Both the position numbers and the translations under genes were made by a program. Positions 1-11,600 of a DNA stretch of 53,101 bases are shown here, in pieces. Position 1 is the stretch's first letter. Every line of letters starts with the position of its first letter. A model generated the notes under the pieces. The model was not told where the DNA came from and did not search any database. It saw only the letters and a list, made by a program, of their open reading frames with translations. This DNA is from Chlamydomonas sphaeroides (lineage: Eukaryota; Chlorophyta; Chlorophyceae; Chlamydomonadales; Chlamydomonadaceae), in assembly GCA_001662425.1 (NCBI GenBank), contig BDDC01000535.1:1-53101 (forward strand), given 5' to 3'.

Positions 1-1044
1 CCGCCCCCGCCGCCGCCACCGCCACCCCCGCCGCCGCCCCCACTGCGCAGCCCGCCTCCTCCTAGAAGCCCGCCGCCCCTGAGAAGCCCGCCGCCGCTGC
101 GGAGCCCGCCCCCTGTACGCAGCCCTCCCCCTCGGAGAAGCCCGCCGCCGGTCCGCAGCCCACCGCCAGTGAGGCGTTCGCCACCGCCCTCCATACCGCC
201 ACCGCCGCCGCCGCCACCACCGCCTCCGAGCCCGCCGCCGCCGTTGCGGAGCCCGCCGCCGCCGCTGCGGAGCCCGCCACCGCCCTTGCGGAGCCCGCCG
301 CCGCGTCGGAGTCCTCCCCCGCGGAGGAGCCCGCCGCCACTACGAAGCCCGCCGCCGGTGCGGACACCACCGCTGCCCCGTCTGCCGCCACCGCCGTCCC
401 TTCCCCCGCCGCCACCACCGCCGCCGCCTCCCAGCCCTCCCAGCCCCGTGAGAAGCCCACCCCCACTGCGGAGCCCACCCCCAAAGCGTAGTCCTCCGCC
501 GCTGCGAAGCCCGCCGCCTCCGCCGCCACCGCCGCCACCACCGCCACCACCCCCAAGCCCTCCACCGCCCGTGCGTAGGCCCCCACCGCTGAGGGCCCCT
601 CCGCCGTCGCGTAGCCCGCCGCCTCTCGTAAGGATCCCGGTGGCGCGGAGCCCGCCGCCAGTCCGCCGCCCGCCGCCACATTTACCTCCGCCGCCTCCAC
701 CACCACCGCCGCCACCGCCCCCAATCCCACCGCCGCCGGTACGGCGCCCACCGCCGTCGAGGAGCCCCCCGCCGGTCCGGCGTCCACCGCCGCCGTCTCC
801 TCCTCCGCCACCTCCGCCGCCATCGCCTCCGCCACCACCCCGTGTGCTGCCGCCGCCGCCCCGGCCCTCACCGCCGCCGCCGCCAAGCCGCTCACCCCCG
901 CCGCGCCGCTCGCCGCCGCCGCCGCCGCCAATGCTGCTCTTGGCACCCCTTTCCCGGCTGCCGCCGCCGGCCGCTCGCCCCATTGCCCGGCCAACGGATG
1001 GCGGGACCGCCAAGCCGCCGCCGCCGCCACCTCCCACCTCCCAG
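1..1044 (+). repeat. Degenerate CCG/CCA-rich repeat coding Pro-rich tract
   Basis: This stretch is almost entirely C/G-rich triplets of CCG, CCA and CCC, interrupted by AGC-CCG and CGG-AGC units. In frame 1 it encodes alternating pure-Pro runs of up to about 12 residues and SPPPLR/SPPPVR/RRSPPP units. The complementary strand and the other frames read as Ala-rich or Arg-rich ORFs, which are by-products of the repeat. Such tracts are hydroxylated and arabinosylated in algal wall proteins (family knowledge) and are prone to length variation. Confidence 0.8.
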
Positions 1045-3417
1045 GTCGACTACGATTACGACTACGGCAAGTCCCCCACGCACGCACGCTGGGGGCACCG
1101 AACTGCTCGCATCGTCATCGCCAACCCAATGGGCGACAAGTGCTCCCTCGCATTCGCGTCGACTGCGACCAGTGTAGCTCCATCCCTCTCTCAACCGCCG
1201 CCCTGCACCGCCCACGTGTGTCGGGACCCGCAGGCACCTCGCCGCCGCCCCCTCCGCGGCTCGGCAACCTCAACGGCGGCTGCCCGGACGCGCAGGTGCG
1301 GCGGCCGCTGTCGTGCGGAGCTCCCCTCACTTGCACTGCGAGCCCCCGCGTCCTCCGAACCAGCACCCTCACGGCCCACCCCATCCCCCAATCGCACACC
1401 GCATGCCGGCATGCCCGCCCGGTCACCAGGCCCACGGCCAGTGCCCCGATGCCGGACCGACCCAGCCTCGCACAGCCCGACCCACGCGCTGCTTGCCGGC
1501 CCCTTGCTCGCCTGCCTACACAACCCGTCCGGCCGCGGGCCGAGCCGCGCCCTGGCCAGCCTGCAGCCGCCTGCACGGCCTGCCCCCTCCACCGGGCGAC
1601 CAAGCCTGTGGCCCGCCTGCATGCCGCGCCAGCGCCCTGGGCCCACCCCGCGCCCATCCTGCTGCAGGCCCGGGCCCAGCGCACGCAATCCCTGCACCCG
1701 GCCATGCATGTCACACAGCTTGAGAAACACGGTGTGAAGGCCCCCTCACCCGGGCTGCTGCCCCAAACCATCCTCTGCAATCCTCACAACCCCCACCGCA
1801 GGCGGCGCTGGACCAGACCAACGCCTTCCGCTACAACCACTACGCGGGCCCGCTGGCCTGGGACGCCACGCTGGCGGCCGAGTCCGAGGCCTACGCGCGC
1901 TGGCTGGTCACGGGCCGCAGCTGCATGAACCTGGTGCACTCCTCGCAGTCGGGGTCCTGGGCGCAGAGATACAGCGAGAACCTGTACGCAGGGGTACGTT
2001 GAGGCGGCCCGCAGGGCGGCCTGCGTGCGGGGCTGGGAGGGGCGCTGGACCCCGTTGGGGGCGCATGTGCACGCAGGGCAGGGCACGCAGGGCAGGGCGC
2101 GCAGGGCTGCGGCGCGGCTCGCGTGGGCGCACTTGCGGCTGCTGAGCAGCGGACGTGTGCGCCGCGAGGACCAGAGCCGGGACAGGGCAGGGGCGCCGGA
2201 GGGGTTGCATCGCACCGCGCCGCCCCGACAGGGGGAAGGGTGTGGCCTGGGGCAGCGCGCGCCAGGGGGGCTATGGAGCAGGTGGCCGCCCAGCTGGTGG
2301 CTTCGTCGGCGTGCGCGCGCGAGCCACTGGTGTGCTTGCTTTCACGGGCCCCTAACCATGTGCACCTCTCCGCGGGCGCCCCTCGACGCGCAGGCCGGCT
2401 ACCCCAGCATCGACAGCAGCTGCAAGGTGGCCATCAGCAGCTGGTACAGCGAGGTGCGGACAGGGGCAGGAGAGAGGGGGCGCAGCGGGGTAGGGCCTGG
2501 TGGGATGGGGATGAAGCGAAGGCAGGCGCCATGAAATGGCGCAGCGAGGAGAGGAGTGGGCAGAGCGAAGGGGCAGGGCGTGGGCGCTGGCTGCCGTGCC
2601 GGAGCTGAGAGAGCGCTGAGGCGCGACTGGACGGTGCCGTGGGCTCCCGGGGAGTGGCCAGAGCGTAGCGGGGGCTGGGGCATGGGCCGTCTCCGCCGGC
2701 GCGCAGGGGAGCTCAGCGCAGGCTGACATACCGCTGCCAACGCCCTCCTGCGGCCACAGGTCAACCGCTACCAGTTCACCACGACGCCCTACACCGACAA
2801 CCGCGACGTCATGATCGGACACTTCACCGCGCTCGTGTGGTGAGGCGCTGCCGCCTGTAGCGCCCTGGCTCACCCGCCCCGCACGTCCCCTCCCCCCATT
2901 CCCACGCGCCGGCCGACTGCTCCGAAGACTGCAGTCCTGCTGCCGCGCTGTCCCAGCCCCTCACGCCCCGCTCCCACGCCGCCATCCCCTCTGGCGCCCT
3001 TCCCATGCTTGCTACCTGCAGGCAGAAGTCCAGCACCGTGGGCTGCGGCTCCGCCATGGGCCCCTACACCTTCACCTCCTGGGGCAACAGGGTGGGCCGC
3101 TGCAAGGCCGTGGTGTGCCGCTACCGGGAGGTGGGCAACGTCGTGGGCGACTGGAACTTCTACCGCAACGGTGAGCGCCACATGCAGCTAGGGTGCGTGT
3201 AGAGTGAGGATGGGCAGGGACGCTGGAAGCGGAGAGGCTGGCTGACGGCCGCGCAGGCTGGCGACAGGGCGGCGCGGGATGCGCGGGAGACTGCAGCAGT
3301 GTGGGGCTCCCTGGAGGCCCTGGGGGGCCTGGTGGTTCTTGCATCGCGCTCATCCTGGCCGTGTTGTTCCTTGCGGCCGTGTTGTTTTCCGCCGCAGTGC
3401 TGCCCAAGCGGCCATAG
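1..3417 (+). CDS. Pro-rich (Hyp-rich) protein with C-terminal CAP/SCP (PR-1-like) domain, 5' partial
   Basis: The window opens inside a long + strand exon in frame 1 that reads as SPPP, PPPPP and SPPPLR/SPPPVR units to about 1044, the hydroxyproline-rich style of volvocine wall and matrix proteins. A CAP domain follows in exons 1802-1993, 2394-2453, 2760-2839, 3022-3170 and 3398-3417 (stop TAG 3415-3417); phases agree at every junction. Visible family marks are ENLYAG, HFTALVWQK, VGCGSAM and the terminal GDWNFYRN. CAP proteins are usually secreted, Cys-containing and non-enzymatic or sterol/protease-linked; the exact role here is unknown. How the Pro-rich exon joins the CAP domain is unclear. 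A CAG|GT donor at 1044/1045 is in phase with exon 1802, but an extra exon around 1140-1291 (frame 3, VDCDQCSS, then CAG|GTGCGG) also fits. The N-terminus and signal peptide lie upstream of the window. Confidence 0.8.
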
Positions 3418-4690
3418 TGGCGGGTGCGGGCCGCCAGCCTAGGTCGGCCGCCAGCCGCGAGCGGTGTCTCCGCGCTGCTGCGCGGCCACGGCCACGGCCG
3501 CGCAGGCAGACCCGAGGCCGGGGCGTGCCGCACAAATGCCACCGAGTGACACGGGAACACAAGGCGACCCGGTACAGCAGCCAGGCTGCTGTGCCAGCTG
3601 GCCCACCGGAAACTCCGCTAACCAGGACCGGACGACGCGGTGCAATCATGCGTGAAGCGTTCTTCCTAAGCAAGTGTTGTTCCGACTGTAGGCCTTATCG
3701 TAGGTCCGGCTCGATTGTCCATTGTTCAATGCCATGTTCCATCGTAGTGGGAGGCGCGGCGCGCGTCTTCATGAAGGTTGTGAGCTGCAAGCATTAGCGT
3801 GACAGCGCGGCGCGGCAGTCCACGGGCTGCCACCATACACACTCTTTCACGGGGGCGCACACCCACACACTGTACACGAACTGCACATAAGATGCTGGCC
3901 CTCACGCGGCTCAGCTGTACATTCATGCATTTGTCGGACGTCGTGGGCTCGCGCCAGGAGTTGTGCGGTCCCTGGCCTGGGCTGGGCGCTGAGGTCCCGT
4001 GGGAGTGGGAGTGGCCGGTCATCTGTGGCACACGGACTGGGAAGGAGTGGCTGGCTCGGCGGGATGCCGGCCGGCCCCCGCTGCCCAGAAGTTTTGTGAT
4101 CCAACTCCAGGGCTGCCTGGACTATGCGTCATGTGCTCACACTGTGCGGGCTAGAACTTGGCTGTGTGATGTTGCCATCCAGTGGTGCTCAGTAGGGCGG
4201 GCGGGACTGGTTGATGTGGGTGGACGGTGTTTCCAATGGCATGCATGGGGTTGACGGCTTGATTGGATGCCCATGTCGGGTTTATTGTTGTGTTGCATTG
4301 TGTCTGCACACTATGTGTCCTCTTCGCGCAGTTCATAGTATGCGGCAGGCGGCGCTGGCGCTGTTGCTGAGGGGAGTGTAGGGCGGCGTGGGGCTTCCGG
4401 CATGGCGTGTCATAGTGAGTTCTAGCCGCTGCGCGGCAGGGGCGACGCCCAAGAGGTTTCAGGTACCTTTCACTGACTTTCACGCTGGTTCTACAGTGAA
4501 AGAGGTTAGCGGACGGAGCGGTAGACGGCCGCCGGGTGCGGGCGCGGTAGCTAGTAGCCATAGAGGGTTCAGTAGCACGTGCGCGGGAGGGCAATGGCGG
4601 AGGCCAGCATAGCTTTGCAGCGCGGTTGGGCCCTGCAGACCCAAGCAGTGATCGAGCACAGCGCGATGCCCCAAAAGGCTGGTGTGCTCG

Positions 4691-4695
4691 TGTAA
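4691..4695 (+). terminator. TGTAA polyadenylation signal (CAP gene)
   Basis: First TGTAA downstream of the CAP stop codon. In Chlamydomonadales this pentamer normally lies 10-20 nt before the cleavage site. Confidence 0.45.
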
Positions 4696-5566
4696 GGTGA
4701 TATGATGGCTGCCTTGTGCGTGAAAGGGTGCCTGGCAGCGCCCATTGCGTGCACACACGCCACCTCCTGCATGCAGCATTGCCCCCGGCGGAGTAGGCGT
4801 GCAGGCAGGAGGGATGGCATCGGGCATGGGATCATGTTTGGTCGGTGTCACGCTGGGGTACCTCCGGGCAACCCGGGTTGGGGCCCAGCAGCAGCCAGCG
4901 GCAAAGACGTGCACAGGCTGGTGCAGACACTTGTGAAACAGACATTCGCAGAAGTTGAGGAGCTGTGAGCGTGCGAGGTGGGATCACATGGTAGTCAGTG
5001 CCATGTCAGCGACACAGGGACCCTCCTCGGAACCTGCGTGGCACGACCACCTGGCATGGGCTGGCTCACTCAGCCCGCCCCTACCCACTTTAACAGAAGA
5101 ACCAGCGTGGAAGTCAGTGAAAGCCCCTACCCCCTCGCCGGGTGCGTCCGGGTGCGGCGTGCTCTAGCTACTGCTCTTGCTACTTGACTGCACTGGCAGG
5201 GAGCACCTAGGGGCGGCCAAGGCTTGGGACGCAAATGTTTGCTGCACGGCTGCTGGGGGGGGGGGTTACCTGGCGGCGTCCAAAGCGCTTGCATGCTGAC
5301 ATGGACAGCGGGGGCCCAGTCAGCATGTTAGTCAGCGGGGTGAGGCGGGTGGGACCTCTGTCCATCGCACGCCACGCACAAGCGCTTGCACTGAGGCGTC
5401 TGTCAGCTACATAGGCAGCTCTCCGCCAACCAAGGCGAGGACAGTGCCAGGGGTTTTGGAGGGGTGCGGGTGGGGTACGGCAGCCACGCCGCGAGGCAAG
5501 GGCACCTCACGGAAGACCAGTTACGTAGTGCCCAGACCCGTCACAACGCATCAAATTGCTGTCGCC

Positions 5567-5605
5567 ATGAAGCTTTGGCTGCAAGCCGCCGCAACACGCG
5601 TATAG
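5567..5605 (+). promoter_or_regulatory. Possible 12-codon uORF upstream of TPS
   Basis: An ATG at 5567 opens a 12-codon frame (starting MKLWLQ) that stops with TAG at 5603-5605, 16 nt before the TPS ATG. If it is in the 5' UTR it could dampen translation or force re-initiation. Whether the transcript starts upstream of it cannot be seen. Confidence 0.35.
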
Positions 5606-5621
5606 ACGGACCACTGCAACC

Positions 5622-8600
5622 ATGAAAGGAGCAAGCGGGTCATACCACAACTTGCAAGCCCTCGCCGAGGCTGGCCTTGGCTTCGAGGCACAGCCGAGCC
5701 CGCTCAGCGGCTTGGGCGCCAGCCGGCTGAGCACGATTCCCTCCTCGCGCCTGTCGCTGGAGAGCCATGACGGGAGAACGACCAGGTGCGGGACACGCTC
5801 GTCTGAATCGGATAATAAATGGACTCAAGAAGCTCGCTGTTCGCGCAGGCTCATAATTGTGTCCAACCACTTGCCGCTGCGTGTGAAGCGTGGCACCACC
5901 GGGGCATGGGAGTTCGAATGGGACGAGGATGCTCTCGTCGGGCAAGCTAAGGTGCGCGGTGGTCACCGGCGTGCCGCCGCGAGCACGCAGCTCACGGCAC
6001 AGTTCGCTGCCACGCAGGAGGGTGTCCCTTCCGACCTGGAGGTCTTGTACGTGGGCTCGCTGCCTGTCGAAGTTGCTACCGAGGAGCAAGAAGTAAGTCG
6101 TATAGTGCCAGCTGGCGGGTTACAAGCATCGAATGCCTCGCGGTTCCGACGCAGGCGGTCGCCGCGCAACTCAAGCGCCTCTACAACTGCTGCCCGGTGT
6201 TCATCGAGAAGGATGTGAGAGACAAGTTCTACAAGGGTGAGCCGCAACGCACAGGGCACCCCTGCCAAGCACGGCTCGTTTTGTGTGTTTCCACGTGCCG
6301 TGCGAGTCCCGTCATCGGGCAGGTGTCAAGACACCTGTACCCCCAGGATGCCACCGCTGACCGCCCGATGCTCCTGCTCAGTTACATGTGCGGACTGCCT
6401 GCCACAGCTCAGCTCAACGGGTACCTCGTACCTGTGGTCCCGCCGCAGGCTGCTGCAAGCAGCAAATGTGGCCGCTGTTCCACTACGTGCTGCCTGTGTC
6501 GCCGGAGAGCTCGGGGCGGTTTGACCAGGAAATGTGGCAGGCGTACGTCAAGGCCAACAAGGTGCGCCGCACCGCTTCGGTGGCTGCAGGCCCTAGTAGG
6601 CCCAGGCCGCGCCGTATGCTGCCCGGAAGAATGGAGCTCGGACGATGGAGCTCGGGACCCGGGATGTGCAGCGAGTCACAGCAACGACATGCAAGCCGTA
6701 GCCAGCGGCAGCGACTCTGGCGGGGGGCCATGCCCTCTCGCGCCAACCTCCGTTGGAGCTCCCGCTGGGTGCTGCCAGCCGTCTGCACATCCCTTCCCTC
6801 TGAACACCACCGTCACACACGCTGTACGGGTACCGAACCCCACACCATTCCATCGCCTCTCGGCAGACTCCTGCGAGCGGCGGTTTGGGGGCGCGCAACA
6901 AACGCCGGCATGCAGCTTGCCGCTACGACTCGCGTTCCTAGCCAGGACCCCTCCGCTCAACACGGCGCCGCGCCGCCTGCTGCCGCCCGGGGGCCGCTCC
7001 ACAGGTGTTCTGCGAGAAGGTTGTGGAGGAGTCGGCCACGGACACCGACTACGTGTGGATCCACGACTACCACCTGCTGGTGCGAGAGGCTGCGGACCGC
7101 CGGGGCTGCTGGCGGTGCTAGTGTCGCGTGTCGGCCGACAGCGCGTGTCGGGGCGAAGGTGTCGCTGCCGCCATCCAACCGAAGGGGTGCTGGCCGCACT
7201 ACCAGAACGCGGCGGGGGCTGGGTCACGGGCTGGGCCATGGGCTGGGACTGCTGGCAGGGTTGGCGGTTGTGCGTGTCAGGGCTCTTGGCACCGGGCGTT
7301 GTTTGAAGCTGCAGGGCGGATGGCTGCGCCTGCGAAGTTGAGAGGCCCGAAGAGTCGTGCTCCTAGGCTTGTCAAGCACGTTGGCGTGCTAGCGCACAGC
7401 GGCCACTTGCTGCTGCGGCAGTACCTGCCGGCCTTTTGTTCATGGGCGCACAAGTACGCACATGGGCGCACATGGCCGGCCCGTTCTCCGCCCGACCTTG
7501 CACCATGCCCGCACTGTCGGCGCGCAGGTGCTGCCAAGCCTGTTGCGCAAGCGGTTCAACCGGATACGCTGCGGCCTCTTCCTGCACTCTCCGTTCCCCT
7601 CGTCGGAAATCTTCCGCACCTTCCCCAAGCGGGAGGAGCTGCTGCGCTCGCTGCTCAACGCGGACCTCATCGGTGAGCAGCGGCCGCGCCGGGAGGTCGG
7701 GGCTTGTCTGGTGCCAGTGGATTCAGGCGGCGGCGAGGCAACTGCAAGCGAAGGGAAGCGCACCTCATCCGAGAGCAGCGGCTGCGCCGTTGGTGCCCCG
7801 GCAGCAGCTCATGCGGCGCTCATGGAAGCGCATGGGTTGGGATAACGGGGCGAGCTCCCGGCAGGGACGGGCAAAAGGCCCCGCAGACACTGATAGAGCA
7901 GCTGCCTGCGCGCAGCTGCGCGAGCAGGGCTATCGGGGTTCGCTGACGGTGGTGTAACTCGGCGGCAGCATGATGGCGAAGAAGACGGCCACCGCTGCAG
8001 CATCCGGCGAGCCGTGGATTGTGCCAGCGCCGTGGCCGGCTGGGCAGCAGGTCGTGGCTGCTTGCTGCTGATGGGCAGTTTGCGCGGCCGCCGCACGCTG
8101 CGGCGCAGCTGGCCGCCCCGAACTGTTTTGCTTGGCTCGCAAGGCCGCAGCTCCTGCGCCCCGCCCACGCCAACTGTCGTGCCCGCAACCCGCCGCGTAC
8201 CGCCTGTCCCCGCGCATGCAGGCTTCCACACCTTCGACTACGCGCGCCACTTCCTGTCGTGCTGCTCGCGCATGCTGGGTCTCGAACACGAGACTTCGCG
8301 CGGCTCCATCACCATTGACTACTACGGCCGCACCGTGGGCATCAAGATCATGCCCACGGGTGGGGCCGGGGCCCGGGCGCTGGGCCACCTAGCTTGGGGC
8401 CGGTGCCTGCACGCCCGCACCCGGGGTCAAGGGGCCGCCGCCACAGCAAGGGGGCCATCCTGCAGGCGGCCTGCCGGCCCGCGCGCTCATCCGGGGCCCA
8501 TCCTTTGCCTGCACGGCCCGCGTGTGCGCGTGCAGGCGTCAACCCGCGGCGCTACCTGGACGGCTTTGCGTGGGACGAGTTCAAGTGGCGGCGCGGGGAG

Positions 8601-11600
8601 CTGGTGGCGCAGTTTGCGGGGCTGACGGTGCTGGTGGGCTGCGATGACCTTGACGTGTTCAAGGTGCGGGCGGCCCTTCCAATCGCAGCACGCTCCATGA
8701 AGTCGAAGCTGTGGCAAGGGTGCCGACCTGGGCGTTTTCAAGGAGGGGCACCGGCAAGCGGGGTGCAGCGAAAGGGGCAAAGCGGCAGGATAATCCAGCA
8801 ACTAGGGCAGGCGCCAGATGGAATAGGAGGTCTGGGGTGAAGGGGCCGGAGCGTGCACGCGGGCCTGTCGCATAGGGGGATATAGGGGCGCTCTATTCAG
8901 CACGTCTTGCCCGTGGGTGACGGGGCTGAGGATATGGGTTGCTGGCTGAACTTGGCAGTGAGCTGCGGCTCCTCCCGCCTGCCTGCGTCACAGGGCGTGG
9001 AGCTCAAGCTGCTGGCGCTGGAGCGGCTGTTGGATCAGCACCCCGAGTGGCGGGGGCAGCTGGTGCTGGTGCAGGTGGGCCGCACAGCCTTGGGGCGCTG
9101 CGGCAGGGCGCTGCAGCGACCAGCACCCGACGCCCTTCGCTCCCAGTGACCCGCCCACGCGCCTCCTTGGCCCCTTCCTCCGCCCAGATCACCAACCCGC
9201 CGCGCTCCAGCGGCCGCGACATCACGGAGCTGCACCGCTGCGTGCAGAACCTGGTGGAATCCATCAACCGCAAGTACGGCAAGGGGCTGTACCAGCCCGT
9301 GCACTACCTGGAGCGCCACGTGCCGCTGCACGAGCGCATGGCCTTCTATTCCATCGCCGACTGCGCCGTGGTGACCGCCACGCGCGACGGCATGAACCTG
9401 GTGCCCTACGAGTACATCGTTTGCCGCCAGGTGGGCTGCCAGATGGGGCGCGAGGGTGCAGCCGGCGGGACGGGGTGCGCGGCAGCGAGCAGGAGCAAGG
9501 GGTGGTCCAGTCACCGCGTGCACGGCGCAGGCCGGCGCGAGCTGCAGCTGAGCGCGAAGGCATGGTTAGCCGCCAGACACCGGCGCTATCGGGGTCACAC
9601 TGCCGTGCGGCCCAGGCGCATGCGCTGCTTGCGGGCGGGGCCCTGCGCGTGTGCGTCCAGGTGCTGGTGGCAGCCAGCAGCACGGAGCCGCGGCCTCCTC
9701 CCGCTTGCCACCGAGCGCTGCCACCTCCTGCCTGGCCCCGTCCCTGACCTGGCATCCCAGGGCCCCGACGGCTGGGACGGCGGCGGCGGGCCGGTCACCG
9801 GCAGCAAGCGCGAGAGCATGCTGGTGGTGTCGGGTGAGGCTGGGCGCGGGCTGGCGCTCGCCCGGGTGGCGGCCCTCGCGCCTGTTCAGAGCTCTGAGGC
9901 CAGCAGCTGAGCGGCCTGGCGGACGGCCACTGCTGGCTGCAGGGAGCGCCCACCAGCTGGGCCCGGCCGCGTTGGTCCTCACCTTGGGTTTGGAACTTCT
10001 GACCTCGCTGCGTCCGTGCCTCCTCCCTCCGCACCCCATGTCCCCCTGCCCCTCCCACCCTGGCCCTCCCCCCGGCCGCCAGAGTTCGTGGGCTGCTCCC
10101 CCTCGCTGTCGGGCGCCATCCGCGTCAACCCCTGGTCCGTGGAGAGCACCGCCGACGGCATCTACGCCGCCATCAAGCTCACGCGCGAGCACCGGCAGCT
10201 GCGGCACGACAAGCACTGGCGCTACGTGAGCCAGCACACGGTGGCGTACTGGGCGCAGAGCTACATCGCGGACCTGCAGGTGGGTGGCAGGCAGGGGGAG
10301 TGCGGGGCGGGAGAGCCGGGTGGGGAGGAGCTGAGGAGGGGCTGCAGGGAAGGCCGGGCGGGGTTGGGGTTGCAGTGCCGAAGCGGCGGAAAGTGGGGAC
10401 TGGCGGAGAGACAGGGCGGCAGCAGGAGGTCGCAGTGGGCAGGGAGGATGAGCGCGGCGCCCGCGGCAAGGCACGGAGGAGTGCGAAGCCAAGCCTGTGG
10501 CTCCTATCTTTCCTCCGCACAGCGCGTGACCAAGAACCACGTGGCCATGAAGTGCTACGGCCTGGGCCTGGGGCTGGACACGTTCCGCATGGTGGCGCTG
10601 GATGCCAACTTCCGGCGGCTGGAGGAGCGCGTGGTGGCCAGCACCTACGCCAGGTGCGGGAGACGGAGAGGCGTGTGAGGCATGCGAGCCACGCAGCCTG
10701 GACCGAAGGGGCTGGGGCCCCGGGCAGGGGGCGGCTGCAGGGTGCGCACGTGAGCGAAGCGTGCGGTGCCACAGGCCCAGCTGAGTGCCGCGCAAAGCGC
10801 AACGCCCATGCAGGCACGTCATTCCTGCATCTTCACCCGCCGCCGCTCCGCGCCCTCCCTCTCGGCCCCTCGCCCCTCCTCCCTCCCGACCCCAGCTCCC
10901 GCTTCCGCGCGCTGTTCCTGGACTACGACGGCACCCTCACCGGCGGCTCCTCCTCGTCGCTCACGCTGGCGCCCAGCGAGCAGCTGCTGGCCGTGCTGCG
11001 CGGCCTGGCGGCGGACGGCCGCAACCGCACCTTCCTCTTCAGCAGCAGCCCCAAGGCCGACCTGGAGGCCTGGTTCGCGTCCATTGTGAGCCCGGGGGCC
11101 CGCAGGAGCGGCAGGGTTGGGGCTGCTGAGGGCAGAAGGGAAGGCGGACGTGACGGGGTGGGCTGCCTTCACTGCGAGCGAGGAAAGGGAGGCCACGAGG
11201 CAATGGCAGCAGGAAAGCCAGGCCCTACCAAGTGCATGGGGCACGAGTGCCCATTCAGGTCCTTCCTATCGGCCTCGCGCCGCTTTTCACCGCTCGGGCT
11301 AAACGATGCGCCGAAGGTTGCGGCTCTGCAACCTGCGACCACACATGCATCTGCTCACTGCCTCGGCACGCCCCCGCCCATCCCGCTCCGCAGCCCAACC
11401 TGGGCCTGGTGGCCGAGAACGGCTTTTTCTACCGGCCCATCGGCAGCGCCGGCTGGGAGACGCTGGTGCCCATGGCGCACGCGGACTTCAGCTGGAAGAA
11501 GATGGCGGCGCCCATTCTGCAGCAGTACGTTGAGAGCACGGACGGCAGCAGCGTGGAGACCAAGGAGAGCTCGCTGGTGTGGCACTTCCGGGACGCGGAC

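Larger units (their letters stand above)
3418..5621. other. 3' UTR of the CAP gene, then upstream region of the TPS gene
   Basis: No coding exon is recognisable in this 2.2 kb. The first TGTAA (algal polyadenylation signal) after the CAP stop codon is at 4691-4695, implying a 3' UTR of about 1.3 kb. The remaining 0.9 kb should hold the promoter and 5' UTR of the TPS gene. It contains a G10 run at about 5257-5266 and a short upstream ORF at 5567-5605 that ends 16 nt before the TPS start. ORFs here have no family resemblance and poor codon use. Confidence 0.5.

Noticed and set aside
62..1087. 341-aa Ala/Gly-rich minus-strand ORF
   Set aside because: It is the complement of the Pro-rich repeat on the + strand; composition follows from CCG/CCA triplets and there is no domain.
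1045..1737. Continuation of the Pro-rich frame to the stop at 1737
   Set aside because: The frame does not connect to the CAP exons and loses coding character after about 1150; at least part of this is intron.
9566..10822. 418-aa minus-strand ORF
   Set aside because: Shadow of TPS exons and introns on the opposite strand; no family resemblance.
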